From Neonectria sp. B-13 (taxonomy: Eukaryota; Ascomycota; Sordariomycetes; Hypocreales; Nectriaceae), in contig NOKP01000124.1 of NCBI GenBank assembly GCA_002682825.1, forward strand, positions 1,224-15,151: 13,928 nucleotides of DNA, given 5' to 3'. Below, piece by piece: positions 8,006 to 13,928 of this stretch; positions within the stretch are counted from its first letter, which is position 1; the number at the start of each line of letters is the position of its first letter. Both the position numbers and the translations under genes were made by a program. The notes under the pieces were generated by a model, which worked only from the letters and a program-made list of their open reading frames with translations, made no database searches and was not told the origin of the DNA.

Positions 8006-9188
8006 CGCAACCCACCTAGAAAATGTAACTATCCTAAATTCTTATCTTTTAATTCTTTTCTTCACAGTAATCTGGTGGAAGGTACCTACGCTGAGCCTCA
8101 AGCTAAGTATAGGCCTTATCTAAGTATGGTGTGTTGTGAAAGCCGGTTGTGGATTCATCCCGGTTTCTGAGGTGCAGCCGTTAGTTAGATCTGACAAAGG
8201 GGTTACCAGAGAAGGTGAATACTCCGAAATTCCTTGTCTAGAAGCCGGTGTTAGGGAGCCGATGGCGCCCCAAGGAACTTTTCATAGGAAAAAGTTGATA
8301 CGCGAGACTGTACCTCCCTATTTCGAAACGCTAGGGTAGCTTTTGCCTTGGACTTTGTCCAGATACTTCGCCAAGAATTTTGGAAAGCCTTACGACCATT
8401 GCAGAGGGCTGCTTGACATCAGATCTTGCCCGCTTTCAACGCGGTTCATCCGTAGCCCCACACTTAGTCTCGCAGGGAAGGAGCATCAGGGTCACTCGAA
8501 AACCAAACATTAGTTGGCAGAAAGGTTCCTCGCGGAGTCGATGCTTCAACGAGCCGTCTTTGCGTCGGGTGATGCACTCTAAGGCGAGTAGAGATATCCT
8601 CCATCCTCTCGAGTCACTCGCAGCAGGGATTCCTTGTCCTTGTTTCAGCGAAGAACATCACTTCTGTCCGCTGTCAACAATCTTGGTGCCGGCACACGTT
8701 GTTCGCTGATTGTTATATAAGCAACATGGGACCTAACTCTAAGTTTATCTAGCGTAGTGAGCACTCACGCTGCATCGTATCTTGTCCATTTCGCGTATTG
8801 AACACTGTGCTTGACCAGGGGGAAAGAAAGCGACCCAGGACATGATCTCATTCTTACTCAATCCGTTCTAGAGTCAAGTAGTTTTCCGCTACTGGCGCCA
8901 AAGACTCCATCGCAAGCCAATACTAGCTAAGCTCAAACTCTAGGTCGCTTGAGAGGACCTTCAGAACTACACTTCTATGAATGACTACTTATCAAGGTGG
9001 AAAAAGAAAAATTTGACAAGGTGTAGAAGTTGGAAGAAGGAGATGCGGTAGAGCACTACATGACTTGCGGCCGACTTGTTCAGCAAGAGGTCGCTTATCA
9101 AATGCGGTCTGAATCAGTCGACCCGAGCTTCGGATGCTTATATATGAGCCTTTAGATAAGATCCATGAAGCAAATGAACAGAGCCCTC
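8006..9188. other. intergenic region between convergent genes
   Basis: The 1.18 kb between the two stop codons should hold both 3' UTRs. T-rich tracts follow the plus-strand stop (8036-8066). ORFs at 8136-8339 and 8380-8709 lack an ATG start and recognisable features. A plus-strand scrap at 8985-9128 reads KLEEGDAVEHYMTCGRLVQQ in a frame broken by TAG and TAG; it may be a relic or chance. No tRNA or transposon is seen. Confidence 0.5.
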
Positions 9189-9848
9189 TCATTCAGTTTG
9201 TCTTTCTTCAGCTATGGTCCTTCGAATGGCTAACCGCTGCGTGGTCGCGTCAAGTTCCCAGCCCAATTCTTCATGAGCTAATATCCTGTCAATAGCTACA
9301 TCCGGGTCCCGGAAAAACAATTTCATATAGCCAAGGATGTAAACGCCACAGTCGTAGCCGTTATCTTGCTTCGGGAGGTGCTGAGCTCTCACCTCAAGCA
9401 AATCGTTATCCGCTTCGATGGCAATCGATCCTATCTTGGCCGCCTGTACGAGGAACCCTTGAAGTGGTTGTTTCACTCCCACTTCTTCATCGAAAGACGA
9501 GTCCATGGTGATTACGATTGGCCGTTGGGAGGTATTGGCGTTTCTGAGTGGCAACGCTCGGTCTGTTCCTCCAGAGACCGCACTCGAAATGTCACACATA
9601 ACGGCTATGCGCCAGTGCTTCCGGCTCTTGTCGAAAATGGGGATGACAACGAAGCGATAGCGCTTAGAAAACAGCCCCAACTTCCGGATCTCTTGATCGC
9701 TGATAACCCTCTCCTCGCAAAGGCGTGGGAAGAAAAAGCTGTTTAGAAACAAAGTATCCTCTCGGTTTTTGAGGATGTATTCGAGGTAAACGTTTACAAT
9801 CGCATCGGTCAAGCGCTCACCCACATCAAGGCACGCCATCCAGGACAA
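9189..9848 (-). other. C48 (Ulp1/Ulp2-like) protease domain
   Basis: The order of conserved blocks fits this family. L-x2-GERLTDAIVNVYLEYIL matches the family's WL-x-D-x2-I start, followed by FLNSFFFPRL. FVVIPIF...KHWRIAV holds the catalytic His (residue 959). PIVITMDSS holds the Asp (997). LPKQDNGYDCGVYILGY holds the oxyanion Gln (1042) and the nucleophile Cys (1048; codon at 9348-9350). The insertion between the His and Asp blocks is more like Ulp2/SENP6 types. This frame has no own ATG before the domain start, which supports it being an exon of the longer gene. Catalytic activity is expected; whether the target is SUMO or another ubiquitin-like protein cannot be told. Confidence 0.85.
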
Positions 9849-12756
9849 CGAGTTGTCACGTTCTTCTGACTTAGTTCTCGGTGTACCAGAGTCCGAGGAT
9901 ACTGATACAACTTCGTTTTCCTGTAATTAGTCAAACACTGAACAAAAAGACTGACACGTATTTAAAACCTACATCATCTTTCGTAAGAGCTTCTTCGACA
10001 AGAGAAGCGGAACGCGAAGATTCTCCATCCAACGATACAGCGCAACAGGGTGTTGGGGGTGGGAACGATAAGTCACAGGAACCCGAAGATCCTTCAGACG
10101 GAACGTATGCCCTACCAGGCGTTTCTTCGCTGGTCGAACGCAGTATGCGAGGGCATTTTGGTTCCAGATTACATTCTTTCTGCGACGAGCACGGCGAAGG
10201 TGATCTCTCTAAACCAGAGTTGTGGTAGTTGAACTTAGAGGTATTCGGTGGGTCGTTGCGCGTAGCATCGCTCTGCTCGTTGTCGTCGTCCTTGAACGAC
10301 GTCAAATACCCTTTTTTCAACATCGCTCTATCGGCATAAAGCGTACATAACGGATAGAGCTCATTGGCTTGGGCACTGTATATTTGAAGAAGTAAGCAAG
10401 AGATGTCGCAAACTTGAAGCCAGCCAAACCTTTCGTCACTTTTCAAAGTAGCTCGACCACGGACACGCTTGGAGGAGAAGATTTCCTCCAGGTCTTGCGA
10501 GCGCTCTGGAAGCAACAGCGCAACCTCTTCCCAGTCGATGTTCGTTTTGAGGATCTTGAGTCGTTCGCCGTCGCGAACATTGATATACAACTGCAGTTCT
10601 GAGCGGTTCCTTTCGCTTGGAAGCATTGCAAATATTAGCCGATCCTTTCGCGAGAGCTTGGGTGCTTTGAAGTTGACCATCGGGCAAAATCCAGTACTCG
10701 CCCAATTTGCCCCCCCGCGACCGATTCGAAGTCCCTTCGGAAGTGTGGGTCGGCGGTATAGCGTCCATGTTTTCCGCTTATCATTGTACCAACAGGCTTG
10801 TGATTCTTGCGGAACCCCCTATGCTGAGTCACTTCCTGCTCCGACCAAAGGCTTGCGCACACTCACCTGGTCCCACACCACCTTGAATGCTCTACTGTTA
10901 CCGAACCCTATCGCAAAAATGCTTTTCTGAATGTCATAACTCGAAGGACTGCTGTCCTTGCACAGCTCGAGAACAATTCTCCATCGCTCTCGTGAAACCA
11001 CAAACTCTAGTCTTCTGTAGCCAAGGGGGTGGATCACTTCGAGAATGATACGTTCAGCTTTTGATCCTGAGCAAAACCGGTAGGCTATGAATCCTTGAGA
11101 CCTTACGTCGAAGCCGATTTCAATCGGATCCATATATGTTGCGCCCTTGGTTGACCGGGCTTCTCGACGGGTGTCTTTCGATCGCTTGGGGAGCACAGCA
11201 GATTCTTCTTTCAGACTTAGGTACACTGGGAAAAGAGTGACTGATTTAGCTTCTGGGGCTATTCGGATGGCCTCGAACTTGTTTTCGAAAAGCTGAAACG
11301 GCTCTCCCTGTAGGTGTTAAAGCTAGGATAGACTTGTGCAAAGTAGAAAGCAGAGAACCTACCCACAGCTTAGATGGCAGAACAATGTCCTCCATGTGGC
11401 CATCAGTGCCGTGCTTAATGTCGTTTTCCGCACTGTTCCCCGAGTCTTGGACAGCGAGACCGAAACATGCCGCTTGTAGTTCATCGGTAGCTGTCCATTT
11501 CGGCCAGGGTATGACTGCACCTTTGCAGGCATCAATGCTGTTATCGGTTCGCAGGCTATCAGTGTGAGCTCTGTCGTCGCCGTTGACTGCTCGACTTGAT
11601 TCTTCGCTCTGGGCAAAGCACACTTCGGTGTCGTGTTTGCCAGCGACATCTCGAATCATTGATTGGACCTTCTCATTAGAAGCCGGTGCAGCTCCCACGA
11701 CAACCAGGTATTGTAAATCCCAAACTTTGCCCATTTCCGAATCGAGTTTGTCCAGAGCTTCACGGAAGGCACTCTGGAACATGGCATCGACTTCTCCCTT
11801 GGAAAGTAGTTCGGCGCTCCGCAGCTCAACCGCGTTAATGTCGGGCGACATCTTGCAGATCGCGTTTCGAACGGTCAAAAACTCAGACGCATCGACACTC
11901 GGGCGTATATTCCTCCAAAGTCTTCCAATCCCGCCGCGACCCCCATATGGTCGAGAAATCGGAAAGACCTTCAGGGTGCTCTCAGGGCGGATCTCGAAAG
12001 CGGCAAAGGCCTGCCGCAAGATCAGTACATTATCGGAAGTCAGTTTCAGCCAGCACTCACATGGCACTGTTCGCCGAAGTCGGCTATCATGACCTAATGC
12101 TCGACCGGTTTGTTAGCGGCTCCTCCGTGTAGTATGTAGACTCGGGGTCCTACTCGAGATTTGTGCTTCAGCTTAGGAAACAGGGTCAATCGGTTCTGCA
12201 GTATCACAGCCAGGACGGCCTCCACATCCGATTCGAACTCAATCGACTCGCTGGGTATTCCGGCCGCCTCAGCCTCCCTCTCCAGGAGCCTCTGAATAGC
12301 CACGGACTGCTCGTCTGCTTGGGTCCATAGGACTGGCACTACAAGGACAGTTCTACTCCAGGTGCACTCGTCACCGCTACCCGAACTCAGGCAGCTATTC
12401 ACAGTCGCTTTCGCTTTCTCATAGATTTGCCGAACAACCGTGCGAACACCCAGTTCAGTGTAACCGAGAGCTTCACGCGGCCGCTGCCCGTCTTCATCAT
12501 CTAGCAACCGCGGATCCAAGGCTTGCTTAATTCCAGCTATGGGGTCTTCTCCTCCGTCGTAACATTCCCTGATCTTGTTCTCGCAAAGCTTTTGCAAAGG
12601 TAGTAGCGTGATTTTCTGGAGGCCATTGCCTTCGGTGGTTCCCCGTCTCGTTCTCGAGGCCTTGTCGTTGTCATTGATCCAATATGCCGCTTGGATCTTG
12701 GAAGACCCAATCTCGATACTCACTGTGACATTGTATTTTCTGTTTCCGGATGCCAT
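9189..12756 (-). CDS. Hsp70-like pseudo-ATPase fused to Ulp1/Ulp2-type C48 protease (about 1,100 aa, 6 exons)
   Basis: Exons on the minus strand are 12756-12154, 12093-12061, 12010-11363, 11307-10867, 10818-9973 and 9920-9189. Every exon length is divisible by three and every intron is phase 0. Residues 1 to about 430 resemble an Hsp70/actin-fold ATPase: VSIEIGSSK in place of the phosphate-1 loop, VLVVPVLWTQADEQ (the TVPA region), AGIP...ESDVEAVLAVI, VMIADFGEQC (phosphate 2), GGRGGIG, and LVVVGAAPASNEKV (adenosine site). Residues about 430-700 are divergent and may hold the rest of the Hsp70-like region. Residues about 750-880 are a Ser/Pro-rich linker, and 882-1100 are the C48 protease. Start 12756 was chosen because it puts the first motif about 10 residues in and has G at -3; ATG 12831 is an in-frame alternative. 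A likely role is removal of SUMO or a related modifier, controlled by the Hsp70-like part. Splicing is predicted, not observed. Confidence 0.75.
9888..9911 (-). other. SUMO-interacting-motif-like patch (VVSVSSDS)
   Basis: Residues 861-868 match the hydrophobic core V-V-x-V followed by Ser/Asp, the pattern of phospho-regulated SUMO-interacting motifs. It sits about 20 residues before the C48 domain in a disordered linker, where SUMO proteases often carry such motifs. Short motifs occur by chance, so this is suggestive only. Confidence 0.4.
9921..9972 (-). other. intron 5 (52 nt), joins linker to protease
   Basis: Donor GTAGGT, CTAAT branch site in TGACTAATTACAG, acceptor TACAG. Its removal fuses ...EEALTKDD to ENEVVSVSSDSG... 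and so to the C48 domain. This intron decides whether there is one fusion gene or two. Confidence 0.7.
10819..10866 (-). other. intron 4 (48 nt)
   Basis: Donor GTGAGT, TGACTCA branch-like site, acceptor CATAG. It bypasses the stop at 10819 and joins VVWDQ to GVPQESQACWYNDK in frame. Confidence 0.75.
11308..11362 (-). other. intron 3 (55 nt)
   Basis: Donor GTAGGT, TTTAAC branch-like site, acceptor CTACAG. It joins ...LPSKLW to GEPFQLFENKFEAIRI... in frame. Confidence 0.7.
12011..12060 (-). other. intron 2 (50 nt)
   Basis: Consensus donor GTGAGT, CTGAC branch site, acceptor GGCAG. Together with intron 1 it defines a 33-base exon. Confidence 0.75.
12094..12153 (-). other. intron 1 (60 nt)
   Basis: Donor GTAGGA, perfect CTAAC branch site, acceptor CATTAG. 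Removing it replaces an early stop with the motif VMIADFGEQC in frame. Confidence 0.7.
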
Positions 12757-13928
12757 CTCAGATGCGTTGTCTGAGCAGTAAATGATTCGGGTTCCAATCG
12801 CTTGCGCGGCGCTGTCGTCCTTAAAACCCATTTGCGACTCGGCCAGCAATTGTGCAGTAGTAGCGCTTCTTCACAGGATCTATCTAACCACGAGGACCGC
12901 GTGTCGGTTCGGGTTTCTGCCTTCCGTTACCTAACGACGGCGACTCAGACACATACACGATCATAATATACTGGTGACTACGAAAACTTACTTGAATGAC
13001 TCTCAGCGCTGACAAAGTGAGGAGTGAGGTACTTCATCGAGTCCCGCCGACGCGTACGAATAAGCCCAGAGGATTGCTCGCTGCACAGCTATTCCACTCC
13101 ACTAGCCTCTACTTCAGTTCTACGCTGCAGTGTAGTCTACCTGTAGACCTTTGTGATCAAATCTGGGTATGGCTTCGGTACCTGCATACAAACGTAAACA
13201 GCTTTAGCCACTGTTTTCTTCACAAATCGAACTCACTGTGAAACGACACACGCACCACTATACGGTACGACTACATACAGCCGATGAGGGTAAGGGTAGG
13301 CTGGAAAGGGCGAACGTACCCGACGACCCTACTACCTCAAATGGCCATGCATGAATGACCAGAGACTGAGTCACACAGACCAGGGGGGGACGCGGACGCT
13401 TGGTACTGTAACCCAATGTCCATATCAAGATCGTACCTACTTAGCCACGGTATCTGCGTCCTTGCGCCTATTGTGTCATCCTTCCAGAACATAGACCCGA
13501 ATATAGTGTAGCGCCCTTGCAACGTTTACTTGGTGTTGTTCTCCAAGGCTATGTGGTATGGCTACGATAGCACTTCGACTAAGAAAAAGAGCATTGCCTG
13601 GCGCGATGCAGCATACTGCTGTATAGCCCTATATTGCAAGTATGTAACATGCATATAGTCTCTGAAACCTTGACCCGGAACGGCAACCAGACCAGACAAC
13701 TCCCTTAAGGATAAGGATGGCCTCGTACCTTCGTCTGGCCTCCCCTCTTTTCCTCAAGAGTGCAATATGCCTCATACTCTCCAGTTTCGAGCCTGTCTTA
13801 CCATTCGACCCCGAGACCAGCTGGATGAATTCTATGAAAAAATTGTTCGGCGCCCCCATGTTTGCGGGAGCGTTCTTCGAAACCGAAGAAACAAGGAGCT
13901 GGTCATGGCCCACTTGATCTGGAAAGTG
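12757..13928. other. upstream region of the fusion gene, mostly empty
   Basis: About 1.17 kb with no convincing gene. A TATATTAT sequence on the minus strand at about 12962-12969 lies some 200 bases before the chosen start and could be a TATA element. ORFs at 12996-13241 (+) and 13337-13522 (-) lack supporting features. The end of the window holds overlapping open frames on both strands, described separately. Confidence 0.4.
13629..13928 (-). other. edge open frame, possible exon of a gene outside the window
   Basis: The minus-strand frame is open from the window edge to 13629. It contains a protein-like charged helix (LESMRHIALLRKRGEARRRY) and a possible donor (GTAAGA) after GSNG. The opposite strand also has a 66-codon ATG-to-stop ORF at 13717-13917 with a hydrophobic N-terminus, so at most one is real. 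No family is recognised for either. Confidence 0.25.

Noticed and set aside
10819..11226. Separate small minus-strand genes at 9931-10680, 10819-11226, 11246-12067 and 12094-12849
   Set aside because: All join in frame through short introns with good splice signals, and Hsp70-like motifs are split across them. One gene explains them better.
11583..12092. 169-codon plus-strand ORF opposite the Hsp70-like exon
   Set aside because: Shadow ORF: Ser/Arg-rich, no motif, fully antisense to a better supported exon.
13288..13302. GAGGGTAAGGGTAGG as a telomere-like repeat
   Set aside because: Only about two imperfect units, not a tandem array.
13717..13917. 66-codon plus-strand ORF with a signal-like start (MASYLRLASPLFLKS)
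   Set aside because: It overlaps an open minus-strand frame of equal quality. Too short and without further support to call a secreted protein.
1..13928. tRNA, rRNA, CRISPR, transposase or Starship-type captain gene
   Set aside because: No tRNA B-box in context, no rRNA-like sequence, no spaced repeats, no integrase or transposase motifs and no long terminal repeats were seen on either strand.

Overview
The window looks like nuclear DNA of a filamentous ascomycete-type fungus (inference; no species is recognisable). GC is moderate. The candidate introns are very short (48-60 bases), with GTAGGT, GTGAGT or GTAAGT donors, CTAAC/CTGAC-like branch sites and YAG acceptors. Intergenic stretches are long and empty. 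I see no bacterial operon structure, tRNA, rRNA, CRISPR array or transposase.

Layout. Bases 1-1940 are mostly non-coding. They hold a (TGGA)n microsatellite, a small hairpin, scattered coding-like pieces at about 1187-1768 including one convincing intron-like segment (1646-1700), and two short upstream ORFs. Bases 1952-8005 (+) carry one roughly 2,017-codon intronless frame for a giant, probably nuclear, coiled-coil protein. It is interrupted by two in-frame TAG codons 21 bases apart (4313 and 4334). Its second half contains three diverged copies of a module of about 115-130 residues, each with the invariant spacing C-x4-C-x2-C-x10-H, and a fourth copy that has lost the Cys/His residues. Bases 8006-9188 separate the convergent genes and appear empty apart from a weak coding-like scrap.

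Bases 12756-9189 (-) hold a second large gene. Read as separate open frames it looks like five unrelated hypothetical genes. The frames join through five short introns, all phase 0, into one protein of about 1,100 residues. Its N-terminal part is a divergent Hsp70/actin-like ATPase fold with degenerate nucleotide-binding motifs. A Ser/Pro-rich linker and a SUMO-interacting-motif-like patch follow. The C-terminus is a Ulp1/Ulp2-type C48 (SUMO/Ub-like) cysteine protease with His, Asp, Gln and Cys all present. Bases 12757-13928 are its upstream region, with only weak edge ORFs.

How the genes might work together (inference only). The Hsp70-like/C48 fusion has the layout of a sensor joined to a protease. 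The neighbouring Cys/His-repeat coiled-coil protein has the layout of a scaffold, but its reading frame is broken, or needs stop-codon readthrough, in this sequence. Nothing in the window proves that they cooperate.
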